DNA of 37,999 nt from an uncultured Pseudomonadota bacterium (GTDB lineage: Bacteria > Pseudomonadota > Gammaproteobacteria > Burkholderiales > Rhodocyclaceae): positions 1-37,999 of the forward strand of contig CAMLHL010000021.1 of assembly GCA_946479855.1 (NCBI GenBank), read 5' to 3'. Positions within the stretch are counted from its first letter, which is position 1. Each line of letters begins with the position of its first letter. The notes below the pieces were generated by a model. That model saw nothing but the letters and a program-made list of their open reading frames with translations, did no database searches and had not been told where the DNA came from. This document shows, in pieces, positions 1 through 8,339 of the stretch. The translations under genes were made by a program, and so were the position numbers.

Positions 1-1
1 G

Positions 2-268
2 CCGATCCTGATCCAGGTATTCTTCAACTCGGCGCTGGCCTACTGGCTGAACCGGCTGCTTGGCGAAAAACATAACATCGCCTGTCCGTCGGCCCTGATC
101 GGCGCCTCCAATTTCTTCGAACTGGCCGTTGCTGCCGCGATCGGGCTGTTCGGTTTCGAGTCCGGTGCGGCGCTGGCCACCGTGGTCGGCGTGTTGATCG
201 AAGTGCCGGTCATGTTGCTGGTGGTGCGCGTCGTCAATGCCAGCAAGGGGTGGTACGAAGCGGCTTGA
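2..268 (+). CDS. acr3: ACR3-type arsenite efflux permease, C-terminal part
   Basis: This reading frame is open from the window edge and ends in TGA at 266-268, giving about 88 C-terminal residues. The visible part has hydrophobic helices, the conserved SNFFELAVA stretch, and then [20 protein letters not shown], both typical of the last helices of ACR3-family arsenite/H+ antiporters. These inner-membrane proteins export As(III). The next genes, a permease and a CXXC redox protein, are common ars-operon partners, which supports the call. The 5' end lies outside the window. The ACR3 family is clear; the exact substrate range cannot be judged. Confidence 0.88.
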   Translation, partial: PILIQVFFNSALAYWLNRLLGEKHNIACPSALIGASNFFELAVAAAIGLFGFESGAALATVVGVLIEVPVMLLVVRVVNASKGWYEAA

Positions 269-298
269 TCGCCGGCGAGCGGCCGGCAGGGAGGGATC

Positions 299-1738
299 AT
301 GAACATCGCAATCGAAGCCCTGCAGGGGGGGCTGGCCGGGCTGGCCTCGTATTTGGCGGCCCACGTGCTGCTCTGCCTGGTGCCGGCCTTCTTCATCGCC
401 GGGGCGCTGTCGGCGCTGGTGCCACAGCAGTCGATCATCCGCTTTCTCGGACCGGATGCCCCCAAGTGGGTTTCCTATCCGGCAGCGGCCGGCGCGGGCA
501 GCCTGCTCGCCGTCTGTTCCTGCACCATCCAGCCGCTGTTCGCCGGCATCTACAAGAAGGGCGCCGGGCTGGGGCCGGCCATCACTTTCCTGTTCTTCGC
601 GCCGGCCGCCAATATCCTGGCGCTGTCCTATACCGGCGTCGCGCTCGGGGCCGATTTCGCCATTGCCCGCGTCGTGCTGGCGCTCTCCTTCGGCATCGGT
701 ATCGGCATGATCATGGCGATTCTCTTCCACCGGGGCGACGAGGCACGTCTGGCGCAAGGTGAAGCCTTCGGCAGCGGCGAGGGGATTTCGCGGCCGGCGC
801 TGCTTTTTCTGATGACGCTGATCGCCTTGCTGATCGCCGGCACGCTGAAGTTGGATTTCCTGACAGCCGGCCTGCTCGGCGTCGAGTTGCCGTTGCCCGG
901 CGCCGGTGCCCTGCAGGGCTGGCTGGATCGTCTGGTGCCGGTCGATGAGGCTACCGGCGCGGAGGGCCTCAGCGTTCAGGGATTGCTGCTGATTGGCCTG
1001 TTGCTGGCGATCGGCGCTAGCGCATGGCGCGGCCTCGGCCAGGTCGACCGTGGCTTCAATCGCCTGACGACGGTGACGCTCGGGCTGACCATGCTGACCC
1101 TGGTCGTCGCGGCGCTTGCTGTCCGCGTTTCGGAAAATGGCCTTTTCCTGACGTTGACCGTAAGAACCGCCCTGGTGGCGGTCTTGTGCGCTCTCCTGAT
1201 TCCCCTGGCGCGTCGCTTCGATGCCTGGGAGGTGCAGCAGTGGCTGTGGGAAACCTGGCGGTTCGTCAAACAAATCTTCCCGCTGCTGGTCGTCGGCGTT
1301 TTCGTGGTTGGGGTCATCCGTATCTTCATCCGGCCGGAATGGGTGCAGGCGGTGGCTGGCAGCAACACCGTGCTGGCCAATCTGGCCGGTGTCGTATTCG
1401 GGGTCTTCATGTATTTCCCGACCTTGGTCGAGGTACCGGTGGCCAAGATGTTCCTCTCGCTCGGCATGCATCCGGGCCCGCTGATTGCCTACCTGATGGC
1501 CGATCCCGAGCTTTCCCTGCAGAGTATCCTGATCACCGCAGCGATCATCGGCAAGCTCAAGGCATGGACCTATGTCGGACTGGTGGCGGTGTTTGCGACG
1601 CTGGCCGGGCTGACTTACGGCGCCTGGGTCGATGGTGCATCGCTCTGGAGGCTGGCTTTGCCGGTTGGCGGCTTTGTCGTGCTGCTGGTTATTCTGCTGC
1701 ATTGGTTCGAGCGCGCTACGCTCGCCCGAGTTGCCTGA
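299..1738 (+). CDS. ArsP/DUF318-family permease
   Basis: A 479-aa polytopic inner-membrane protein with about ten hydrophobic segments. Near residues 70-107 it has AVCSCTIQPLFAGIYKKG followed by GPAITFLFFAPAANILAL. A Cys pair (C73, C75) before a Gly-rich helix is characteristic of the permease family that includes the organoarsenical exporter ArsP and YraQ-like proteins. ATG at 299 is preceded by a GGGAGGG ribosome site, 30 bases after the ACR3 stop, so it is co-transcribed with the pump. In ars operons this family is thought to export trivalent organoarsenicals, but members also occur without a known substrate. The function here is inferred from family and context. Confidence 0.82.
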   Translation: MNIAIEALQGGLAGLASYLAAHVLLCLVPAFFIAGALSALVPQQSIIRFLGPDAPKWVSYPAAAGAGSLLAVCSCTIQPLFAGIYKKGAGLGPAITFLFFAPAANILALSYTGVALGADFAIARVVLALSFGIGIGMIMAILFHRGDEARLAQGEAFGSGEGISRPALLFLMTLIALLIAGTLKLDFLTAGLLGVELPLPGAGALQGWLDRLVPVDEATGAEGLSVQGLLLIGLLLAIGASAWRGLGQVDRGFNRLTTVTLGLTMLTLVVAALAVRVSENGLFLTLTVRTALVAVLCALLIPLARRFDAWEVQQWLWETWRFVKQIFPLLVVGVFVVGVIRIFIRPEWVQAVAGSNTVLANLAGVVFGVFMYFPTLVEVPVAKMFLSLGMHPGPLIAYLMADPELSLQSILITAAIIGKLKAWTYVGLVAVFATLAGLTYGAWVDGASLWRLALPVGGFVVLLVILLHWFERATLARVA

Positions 1739-1749
1739 AAGGAGTTGCC

Positions 1750-1983
1750 ATGTTGATCAAGATACTCGGTAGCGGTTGTGCCAAGTGCAACCGCCTGGAA
1801 CAACTGACCCGCGAGGTCGTCGCCGACTTGGGCATCGATGCCCGTTTCGAGCACGTGACGCAAATGGACGAGATCATGGCCTACCCGATCATGACGACGC
1901 CGGCGCTGGTCGTCGATGAGGCGGTCAAGGTTGCCGGGCGCATGCCGAGCAAGGAAGAGATCACCGGCTGGCTGCGCGGCTAG
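1750..1983 (+). CDS. Small thioredoxin-like CXXC protein of an ars operon
   Basis: A 77-aa protein starting MLIKILGSGCAKC, with a redox CXXC at C10-C13 right after the first beta strand and a cis-Pro-like TTPAL segment near residue 52. This fits the small thioredoxin/glutaredoxin-like family (TM0996/MTH895 type) often found beside DUF318 permeases. ATG 1750 follows AAAGGAG by 5 bases and lies 11 bases after the permease stop, so the three genes form one operon. It probably gives dithiol redox or metal-thiol exchange to the permease in the cytoplasm; that partnership is inference. Confidence 0.8.
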   Translation: MLIKILGSGCAKCNRLEQLTREVVADLGIDARFEHVTQMDEIMAYPIMTTPALVVDEAVKVAGRMPSKEEITGWLRG

Positions 1984-1989
1984 GGCAGG

Positions 1990-2022
1990 GGCCTGATCGG
2001 CCCCCACGGCGCCGATCAGGCC
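1990..2022. terminator. Hairpin between convergent genes
   Basis: A perfect 12-bp stem (GGCCTGATCGGC at 1990-2001 pairing with 2011-2022) closes a 9-base loop. It begins 7 bases after the redox-protein stop and runs into the last codons of the convergent EF-hand gene. There is no T-run on either side, so it may act as a weak bidirectional terminator or 3'-end stabiliser. Confidence 0.5.
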
Positions 2023-2660
2023 GAGGCCGAAAGCTGGCTGCTTGATGACGAACTGTTGCTGTGGTCGCTGAAGCTGCCGTAGGCATGCATCAGTTGCATG
2101 ATTTTCAGCATGACCTGGGCGTCGCTGCTGGTTGCGGTCGCGCTGGCGCCGTTCGTCGTCGTATCGCTGGCCGAGGTGCTGTTATAGGCCTGCGCTTCGC
2201 TGAAGCTCACCTTGCCGTCGCCATTACTATCGGCTGCTTCGAAGTTCTGGACGATGTTGGTCATGAAGTTTGATCGCTGGCTGTCGCTGCTGCCAATGTC
2301 TTCCAGCTGGCTGCTCAGTTCATCCTTGGTAAACCCGGCGTCGTTCTGCGGCGGCGGCATGGCGCCCATACCTTGCGGTCCGTGGCCGCCATGCCCCTGC
2401 ATGCGCATCTGGTTGAACTGGCTGTCCAGTTCGTCCTGCAGTTTGGCCAGCGTCGTCGAAAATTCGCTTTCCGTGACCTTACCGTCGCTGTTGCTGTCGA
2501 GGGCGGCGAATACGTCATCGGCCGCCGATGACCTGCTGTCCGCCGCAATCTTGCTGAAGGCCGAGATGAGATCGCTCTTCTCCAGGTAGCCCTGGCTCTT
2601 GGTGTCAAGTTTGCTGAATAGCTGGCTGATGGATGTGGTGCTGCCTAGACTGCTGACCAT
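2016..2660 (-). CDS. EF-hand domain protein
   Basis: A 214-aa protein with two canonical calcium loops, DSNSDGKVTESE at residues 55-66 and DSNGDGKVSFSE at 144-155. A degenerate EF-hand lies near residues 19-32 (DTKSQGYLEKSD). Between them is a Gly/Met/His/Pro-rich linker (residues 87-105), and the tail is Ser-rich. No signal peptide is obvious. ATG at 2660 is chosen because GGAGGT sits 4 bases upstream. It is probably a Ca2+-responsive regulator or structural protein. It is divergent from a CpxRA-like system with matching boxes in the shared region, so it may be a target of that system (inference). Its last codons lie inside the hairpin at 1990-2022. Confidence 0.78.
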   Translation of the reverse strand: MVSSLGSTTSISQLFSKLDTKSQGYLEKSDLISAFSKIAADSRSSAADDVFAALDSNSDGKVTESEFSTTLAKLQDELDSQFNQMRMQGHGGHGPQGMGAMPPPQNDAGFTKDELSSQLEDIGSSDSQRSNFMTNIVQNFEAADSNGDGKVSFSEAQAYNSTSASDTTTNGASATATSSDAQVMLKIMQLMHAYGSFSDHSNSSSSSSQLSASA

Positions 2661-2772
2661 GATTACCTCCGGTTGCTTGATCAAAAAATAAAAACCCGAA
2701 TCTGGGCTTCGCTGATGGAGCAAGTTATCGGCGAAAACCGGGGTAAATTGGCGGTGTTTTGCGTTAAGCCGA

Positions 2773-2787
2773 GTAAAAATTGGTTAA
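2773..2787 (+). promoter_or_regulatory. Near-consensus CpxR-like box
   Basis: GTAAA (2773-2777), five bases, GTTAA (2783-2787): one mismatch from the GTAAA-N5-GTAAA box known for CpxR of enterobacteria. It lies about 115 bases upstream of the EF-hand start codon, with another lone GTAAA at 2743-2747 between. Confidence 0.4.
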
Positions 2788-2900
2788 GTAACCCCCTTTT
2801 TTCTGTCCTCTTTCGCCGCTCTGCCATCGTTTTTTGCTGAAAACCGGCAAGTTTTCGAGTAGCGGAAAAATCTGCCGCTGCCTCTGGGTGAGAGGTCGCG

Positions 2901-2915
2901 GTAAAACTCTGTAAA
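2901..2915 (+). promoter_or_regulatory. Perfect CpxR-type box upstream of the response regulator
   Basis: GTAAA (2901-2905) - ACTCT - GTAAA (2911-2915) is an exact direct repeat with the spacing known for CpxR. It lies 75 bases upstream of the response-regulator start, consistent with autoregulation by the system encoded immediately downstream. Confidence 0.5.
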
Positions 2916-2989
2916 GGCAGCACATTCCGGCTGGTTTCGGGCGTAGGGCTTGGCTATCATCCTTCTTTGCCGAACAACCGCGATGAGCC

Positions 2990-3670
2990 ATGACCCCTAT
3001 TTTGCTGGTCGACGATGATGTCGAGCTTTCCGGGATGTTGCGCGACTACCTGAACCGGGATGGCTTTGCTGCCACGGCGGTGCATGATGGCGAAAGCGGG
3101 GTCGAAGCGGCGCTGTCCGGCGCTTATGGCATCGTCGTCCTGGACATCATGATGCCGGGGATCAGCGGCATCGAGGCGCTGCGCCGCATCCGCGCCGCCA
3201 GCAAGTTGCCGGTCCTGATGCTGACGGCAAAGGGCGACGATATGGACCGGATCGTCGGCCTCGAACTCGGTGCCGACGACTACGTGCCCAAGCCCTGCCT
3301 GCCGCGTGAACTGGCGGCCCGCCTGCGCGCCATCCTGCGCCGCACGCAGCCGGCCGGGACGTCCGGGGCGCCGATCATCGTTGGCACCCTGACAGTGTTC
3401 CCCGAGCAGCGTCGGGTCGAATGGAGCAATGCGCCCGTGGAATTGACCAGCACCGAATTCAACCTCCTCGAGGTGCTGGCGCGCAGCGCCGGTCGCCCGG
3501 TCGGCAAGGCGGCCTTGTCCGAACAGGCGCTGGGCCGGCCGCTGGTCCGTTTCGATCGCAGCATCGATGTGCATCTTTCCAGCATCCGCCGCAAGCTCGG
3601 CGTCCTGCCCGATGGCCGTTCCTGTATCCAGACGGTGTATCGGCAGGGGTATCAATTGATCAAGGATTAG
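2990..3670 (+). CDS. OmpR/CpxR-family response regulator
   Basis: A 226-aa two-domain regulator. The receiver domain (about 1-120) has the acidic pair D8-D10, phospho-acceptor D52 in VVLDIMMPG, and K101 in the YVPKP motif. The C-terminal winged helix (about 130-226) has the family landmarks ELTSTEFNLLEVLA and IDVHLSSIRRKLG. It binds DNA as a phosphorylated dimer. The gene ends one base before the GTG of the kinase, so the two form an operon. ATG 2990 has only a weak ribosome site; another ATG at 2983 is in a different frame. The best family match by eye is CpxR. Confidence 0.9.
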   Translation: MTPILLVDDDVELSGMLRDYLNRDGFAATAVHDGESGVEAALSGAYGIVVLDIMMPGISGIEALRRIRAASKLPVLMLTAKGDDMDRIVGLELGADDYVPKPCLPRELAARLRAILRRTQPAGTSGAPIIVGTLTVFPEQRRVEWSNAPVELTSTEFNLLEVLARSAGRPVGKAALSEQALGRPLVRFDRSIDVHLSSIRRKLGVLPDGRSCIQTVYRQGYQLIKD

Positions 3671-3671
3671 C

Positions 3672-4808
3672 GTGGGGCGGCTGTTTTGGAAATTTTTCCT
3701 GTTCATCTGGCTTGCTCAGATGGCGGCGGTCCTCGGCACCGGCATGCTGTTCTGGGCCGAGCGCAAGAATTTCGAAATCCGAATGAATGCCCGTGAAGGA
3801 CTGGCCCCGGGCGACTTTCCTGATCCTCCGCATCGCCGCCCTCCCCGGGACGATGGCGCCCTGGGCGTACCTCCCGAGGGCTTCGCGGCGCCCTCCCCCA
3901 GGCACTCGCCGCCAGGGATGCATTTGCCGATCTTTCCGATGCTCGCCGGCTTGTTTGCCAGTGTCCTCTGCGCCGCCGGCCTGGCCTGGTATTTTGCGCG
4001 GCCGATCCGCCAGTTGCGCCGCGGTTTCGACGCGGTGGCCGAGGGTGAGCTGGCGGTGCGTGTCGCGCCAGGCATGAAGGGGCGGCGTGACGAACTGGCC
4101 GATCTCGGCCGCGATTTCGATCGCATGACCGAACGCCTGCAGGCTGTGATCGAAGGCCAGAAGCGCCTGCTGCATGACGTTTCGCACGAACTGCGTTCGC
4201 CGCTGGCACGCCTGCAGGCGGCGGTCGGCCTGGCTCGTCAGCAGCCGGAGCGGATCGACGATTCGCTCGAGCGGGTCGAGCGCGAAAGCGAACGGATGAA
4301 CCAACTGGTTGGCGAGTTGCTGACCTTGTCGCGTCTGGAGGCCGGCGTGGTCGGCGCGCAGGAGGCGGTCGACATGGCCGAACTGCTTTCGCACATCGTC
4401 GAGGATGCCCGATTCGAGGCGGCGGCGCGCCAGATCACCATCGACTATCGCACGGGAGTAATGGCCGAAGTAATGGCCAATTCAGAGCTGCTGCACCGTG
4501 CCGTCGAGAATGTGCTGCGCAATGCCCTGCGTTATTCGCCGGCTGGCGGCCTCGTTCGTGTCGACGCCGGCACGGCCGCGGGCGGGAAATTTCATGTCGC
4601 CGTCGCCGACCAGGGACCCGGAGTCAGGCGTGATGATCTCGAGGCGATCTTCACGCCGTTCTTCCGGAGCGCCTCCGCACAGGTTGGCGAGGGCTATGGA
4701 TTGGGGCTGGCAATCGCGCAGCGTGTCCTGCAGTCCATGAAAGGCAGCATCAAGGCGGAGAATGGCGCCGCCGGCGGGCTGGTCGTGGAAATCGATATTC
4801 CACTCTGA
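3672..4808 (+). CDS. CpxA-like sensor histidine kinase
   Basis: A 378-aa membrane kinase. TM1 is at about residues 8-28 and TM2 at about 85-108. The periplasmic stretch between them is only ~55 residues and very Pro/Arg-rich. HAMP follows (about 109-160), then the dimerisation helix with phospho-acceptor H172 in HDVSHELRSP. The ATP-binding domain has N box ENVLRNALRYSP, G1 DQGPGV and G2 GYGLGLAIA. The start is GTG at 3672, one base after the regulator stop; no good later start precedes TM1. It phosphorylates the upstream regulator. The small Pro-rich sensor region differs from the larger periplasmic domain of E. coli CpxA, so the stimulus is unknown. Confidence 0.88.
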   Translation: MGRLFWKFFLFIWLAQMAAVLGTGMLFWAERKNFEIRMNAREGLAPGDFPDPPHRRPPRDDGALGVPPEGFAAPSPRHSPPGMHLPIFPMLAGLFASVLCAAGLAWYFARPIRQLRRGFDAVAEGELAVRVAPGMKGRRDELADLGRDFDRMTERLQAVIEGQKRLLHDVSHELRSPLARLQAAVGLARQQPERIDDSLERVERESERMNQLVGELLTLSRLEAGVVGAQEAVDMAELLSHIVEDARFEAAARQITIDYRTGVMAEVMANSELLHRAVENVLRNALRYSPAGGLVRVDAGTAAGGKFHVAVADQGPGVRRDDLEAIFTPFFRSASAQVGEGYGLGLAIAQRVLQSMKGSIKAENGAAGGLVVEIDIPL

Positions 4809-4836
4809 CCGGGGGCGGTCGCCTCTTTCCGGTCAG
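4805..4836. terminator. Stem-loop at the kinase stop codon
   Basis: CTGACCGG at 4805-4812 pairs perfectly with CCGGTCAG at 4829-4836 across a 16-base loop. The kinase stop lies in the stem. There is no T-run. It sits between convergent genes, so it may end or stabilise transcripts. Confidence 0.35.
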
Positions 4837-4879
4837 GGGCTGGCGCGGAACCGCACTGTCCGGCCGCAATGTTAACGAC

Positions 4880-5509
4880 TTAGCCTTGCAGGCCGGGATT
4901 CAGCGTATAGGTCCCGGTCAGGCGGGCTTCGGCCAGCACGTGCCCCGCAATGGCGGCGCGAACTTCCGGGCCGCCGAATTTGCCCTCGAGCGGCAGCTTC
5001 TCGAGATCGAGGGCGTACACCGTGAATACGTAGCGATGGATGATTTCGTCGTTCCACGGCGGGCAGGGGCCATCGTAGCCGTAGTAGTCGCCGCGCATGT
5101 CGTTGTCGCCGGCAAACCAGTCGGTGTAGTTGTTGATTCCCTGGCGGCTACCGTAGGCCGCCTGCGGACCCGGCTTGCCGCGTGGCGTGACGTCGCTGCT
5201 GAATTCGCCGGCTTTCAGGGAGTTGACCGTCGCAGGCAGGTCGATCAGGACCCAGTGAAAGAAATCGACACGCGGCAGCGTGGCGGGGATGGTCCGCCCG
5301 GCCTGATTGACGTCGTCGCCCCGGCTCGGGACGTCGAGGTCATGGCAAATCAGCGCGAAGGAGCGGGTACCGCTCGGGACATCGCTCCAGGCGAGTTGCG
5401 GATTGATGTTCTTGCCCAGGCAGACGTGATGGGCCGGGTCGGGGATACAAAAGGAAAAATCGCCGGGAATTTTCTGTCCGTCAGCAAAGCTGGTGCTGGT
5501 TAACTTCAT
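4880..5509 (-). CDS. YbhB/YbcL-family PEBP protein (Raf kinase inhibitor-like)
   Basis: A 209-aa protein with the PEBP fold signature: NINPQLAWSDVPSGTRSFALICHDLD early, then FFHWVLIDLP and the GYDGPCPPWND anion-pocket segment. HRYVFTVYALD and an ARLTGTY end complete it. Bacterial members are soluble, bind small anionic ligands, and mostly lack an assigned role. There are two possible ATGs, 5515 and 5509. GGAGAG directly abuts the first and lies 6 bases from the second, so 5509 is chosen. It lies 14 bases downstream of the murJ stop, so the two are probably co-transcribed. The insert around residues 64-75 (SRGDDVNQAGRT) is typical of the longer bacterial subgroup. Confidence 0.88.
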   Translation of the reverse strand: MKLTSTSFADGQKIPGDFSFCIPDPAHHVCLGKNINPQLAWSDVPSGTRSFALICHDLDVPSRGDDVNQAGRTIPATLPRVDFFHWVLIDLPATVNSLKAGEFSSDVTPRGKPGPQAAYGSRQGINNYTDWFAGDNDMRGDYYGYDGPCPPWNDEIIHRYVFTVYALDLEKLPLEGKFGGPEVRAAIAGHVLAEARLTGTYTLNPGLQG

Positions 5510-5523
5510 CGTCATCTCTCCGG

Positions 5524-7074
5524 TTATGCCGCCGCCTGGCGTTTGAAGTCGCCTAGACGGAAGCCAAGAATCCACAGTGTAGCGAAATAGCTTACGGCAC
5601 CAAGCGGGACGAGCCAGGCGAGATGAATCGCCCGTTCGAGGAAGCGGCCTTGCAGCCAGGTTGCCTCGGTCCCCATGCCGAACCACAGGATACCCCCCAT
5701 GACGAGCAATGCCATGAGCAATTTGGCTGTGAAAATTCCCCAGCCGCCTTGCGGTTCGTAGATATTCAGCCGGCGCAGGCCACGATAGAGCAGCGCGGCG
5801 TTCAGGCAGGCCGCCAAGCCAATGGACAGGGCCAGGCCGGCATGACCGATCCAGCCGATGAAGGCAAGGTTCATCAACTGCGTGGCGGCCAGCGAGATCA
5901 ACGCAATGCGCACTGGCGTCCGGACATTCTGCCGGGCATAAAAGCCCGGGGCCAGCACCTTGACCAGGATCATGCCGGTGAGGCCGACGGTGTAGGCGAC
6001 CAGCGCCTCGCGGGTGCGAAACACGTCATCCGCCGAGAAAGCACCGTGATGGAACAAGGTGGCGATCAGGGGGACGGCTAGGATGGCCAGCGCCAGCGCG
6101 GCGGGGGCGGCCAGCATCAAAGTCAGGCGCAGCCCCCAGTCGAGCAGCCGGGAGTATTCAATGTGATCGTCACTGGCATGGTAACGCGACAGAGAGGGCA
6201 AGAGAATCGTTCCCAGCGCGGCCCCGAGCAGGCCGGATGGAAATTCCATCAGGCGGTCGGCGTAATACAGCCAGGAAACGCTGCCGGTCTTCAGGAAGGA
6301 AGCAAAGATCGTGTTGATCAACAGGCTGACCTGCGACACCGAAACGCCGACCACGGCCGGACCCATCAGCGTCAGGATGCGCCGGACCCCGGGGTCTGCC
6401 CAGGCCGCGCGCCAGTCCAGCGACAGGCGCGGCAGCATCGATATTTTTTTGAGGGCGGGAATCTGGATCGCCAGTTGCAGGATACCGCCCAGAAATACCG
6501 CCCAGCCCAGTGCCAGTGCCGGCGGATCGAAGTAAGGCGCGGCGAGCAAGGCCATGCCAATAAAAGTGAGATTGAGCAGAACGGGCGTGAAGGCCGGCAA
6601 GGCAAACCGGCTCCAGCTATTCAGCAGGCCACCGGACAGCGCAACCAGTGACATGAAGAAAATATAGGGAAAGGTGATCCGCGTCAGCGCTACCGTCAGC
6701 TCGAATTTCCCGGTATCGGCAGCAAAACCAGGGGCAGAGATCCAGACCAGGATGGGCGCAACTGCGATACCGATCGCGGTTACAGCAAACAGGACGATGG
6801 AAAGCAGACTGGCGACGTGATCAACCAGTGTGCGGGTCTCTTCCTCGCTGCGCTTGTTCTTGTATTCGCCGAGAATGGGCACGAAGGCCTGGGAAAAAGC
6901 GCCTTCGGCAAACAGGCGGCGCAGCAGGTTAGGCAACTTGAAGGCCACGAAAAAAGCGTCGGTCGCCAGTCCGGCGCCAAAGGCGCGGGCGATCACGAAA
7001 TCCCGGACGAAACCGAGAATTCTCGACAAAAGGGTCATTCCGCTAACCGTGGCCAGCGCGCGCAGCAGATTCAT
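5524..7074 (-). CDS. murJ: Lipid II flippase MurJ
   Basis: A 516-aa polytopic MATE/MVF-type membrane protein with about 14 helices and near-standard length. Its N-terminus MNLLRALATVSGMTLLSRILGFVRD is the hallmark of MurJ. It also has FVAFKLPNLLRRLFAEGAFSQAFVP and a PSGLLGAALGTILLPSLS motif. It moves lipid II across the inner membrane for peptidoglycan synthesis. ATG 7074 has a weak ribosome site. The gene reads away from the tRNA-Thr gene; its promoter should lie in 7080-7170, which overlaps the plus-strand tRNA promoter. Confidence 0.95.
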   Translation of the reverse strand: MNLLRALATVSGMTLLSRILGFVRDFVIARAFGAGLATDAFFVAFKLPNLLRRLFAEGAFSQAFVPILGEYKNKRSEEETRTLVDHVASLLSIVLFAVTAIGIAVAPILVWISAPGFAADTGKFELTVALTRITFPYIFFMSLVALSGGLLNSWSRFALPAFTPVLLNLTFIGMALLAAPYFDPPALALGWAVFLGGILQLAIQIPALKKISMLPRLSLDWRAAWADPGVRRILTLMGPAVVGVSVSQVSLLINTIFASFLKTGSVSWLYYADRLMEFPSGLLGAALGTILLPSLSRYHASDDHIEYSRLLDWGLRLTLMLAAPAALALAILAVPLIATLFHHGAFSADDVFRTREALVAYTVGLTGMILVKVLAPGFYARQNVRTPVRIALISLAATQLMNLAFIGWIGHAGLALSIGLAACLNAALLYRGLRRLNIYEPQGGWGIFTAKLLMALLVMGGILWFGMGTEATWLQGRFLERAIHLAWLVPLGAVSYFATLWILGFRLGDFKRQAAA

Positions 7075-7086
7075 TGGGTCTTGGCG

Positions 7087-7116
7087 TTGCCTGAGAAGGA
7101 ACGAAAAAGCTATAAT
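7087..7116 (+). promoter_or_regulatory. Sigma70-type promoter of tRNA-Thr
   Basis: TTGCCT (7087-7092), 18-base spacer, perfect TATAAT (7111-7116). It reads into the tRNA gene, whose mature 5' end is about 50 bases downstream of the expected start point. Confidence 0.65.
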
Positions 7117-7175
7117 TCTACGCTCTGCTTCTCCGGGAGCAGCGAAAGCCGGGATTCCCGGTCTTCGACAAGCGT

Positions 7176-7251
<76 letters not shown>

Positions 7252-7259
7252 GTAATTTC

Positions 7260-7287
7260 AAGGGCTTGCGTCTAGGCGCAGGCCCTT
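7260..7287. terminator. Hairpin after tRNA-Thr and at the int 3' end
   Basis: An 11-bp stem with one G-T wobble (7260-7270 with 7277-7287) around a 6-base loop, followed by GTCGTTTC. It lies just 3' of the tRNA and contains the integrase stop codon, so it could serve both strands. Confidence 0.5.
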
Positions 7288-8339
7288 GTCGTTTCTGAGC
7301 GTGACAAAAACGTGACCAATTCCACCACGTTTTCCTGCTGCTTACGTTCTATGCGGGATGCGGCTCGCGACAAGTGTTCCGTCGCAAACTTGGCATACCG
7401 ATCTACCATTTGACGCGATTTCCATCCGCCCAGGTCTTTCAGCTCGTCGCAGGAAGTTCCTGCCTGCCGATGCCAAGAGGCCCAGGTGTGGCGAAGATCA
7501 TGGAATCGAAAATCCCGGATTCCCGCCTTCTCCAACGCAGTGTGCCAAGCGGTGTTGGTTAGCTGCCACCGTATTGGCTCACCCCGGAAGGTAAAGCAGA
7601 ATTTCGAGTGAATCCCTTGTTGCTCTCGAAGCACTGCTACCGCATCTGTGTTCAACGGAACGCCTCTCGGCGTGCCATTCTTGGTTTTGTTGAGCCAGGC
7701 CGTCTGACGATCCAGATCAACCCGGTTCCATTCCAAGCCGGTTATCTCCCGCGCACGGCATCCTGTTGCCAAAGCAAAACGGACAATGACGCTCAAGTGG
7801 GGCGGGCAGACGGCAATGAGCCGATCTGCTTCCTCTTGAGTGAGCCAGCGGTCCCGCTCGACTTCACCAGACAACAAGCGGATTTTCGGAAAGCTATCGA
7901 TCCACTACCACTCATCCCGCGCCATGTGAAGCAAATTTCGTATGGTCGCCAGATAACGGTTAACAGTTGCTATCGAATTGCCTTTCTTCATTTCTCCCTG
8001 AATCACCGACCAGATAACGTCGCCCTTAATTTGGCTAAGCATCAAGTCGCCCAGGTAGGCGTGAAGATTCCGACACATCCGCCTGATGTCAGGGTAACTT
8101 TTCAGCGTTGCCTTGACCTCAAGATACCTAACAATCGCCTCTTGCCAGGAGCGTTCAGGCTTGAATCCGAAATGTGCTTCCCTGTAAGCATCGAGCGTTA
8201 GCTTGGCTAACAGGGCTTCTGCATCTTCCCGGTTTTCAGTCCCAGCGCTTTGGCGTAGGCGTTTGCCGTTTGGGAGCGTTGTTGAAATCCACCAGAACCG
8301 GGAGTCCGGTCGTCGGAAGATTCCGATTTCACGGGCCAT
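7272..8339 (-). pseudogene. int: Tyrosine integrase interrupted by an in-frame amber codon
   Basis: The frame from ATG 8339 (AAGGAG 8 bases upstream) encodes an N-terminal region (REIGIFRRPDSRFWW) and a core-binding domain up to ARDEW. It then meets TAG at 7905-7907. The same frame continues without any shift with WIDSFPKIRLLSGEVERDRW and the full catalytic domain. That domain has the Arg box ATGCRAREITGLEW, the H-x-x-R box HDLRHTWASW, the GGWKS helix and the catalytic Tyr in MVDRYAKF. Total length would be about 355 codons, normal for the family. One base change, such as CAG to TAG, explains the break. The downstream half has no good start, so without suppression the integrase is inactive. 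Confidence 0.88.

Larger units (their letters stand above)
2661..2989. other. Divergent intergenic region with GTAAA boxes
   Basis: This 329-base gap separates the EF-hand gene (minus) from the response regulator (plus). It is AT-richer than its surroundings. It holds GTAAA at 2743-2747, a GTAAA-N5-GTTAA pair at 2773-2787 and a perfect GTAAA-N5-GTAAA pair at 2901-2915. No open frame with a ribosome site was seen. Confidence 0.6.
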
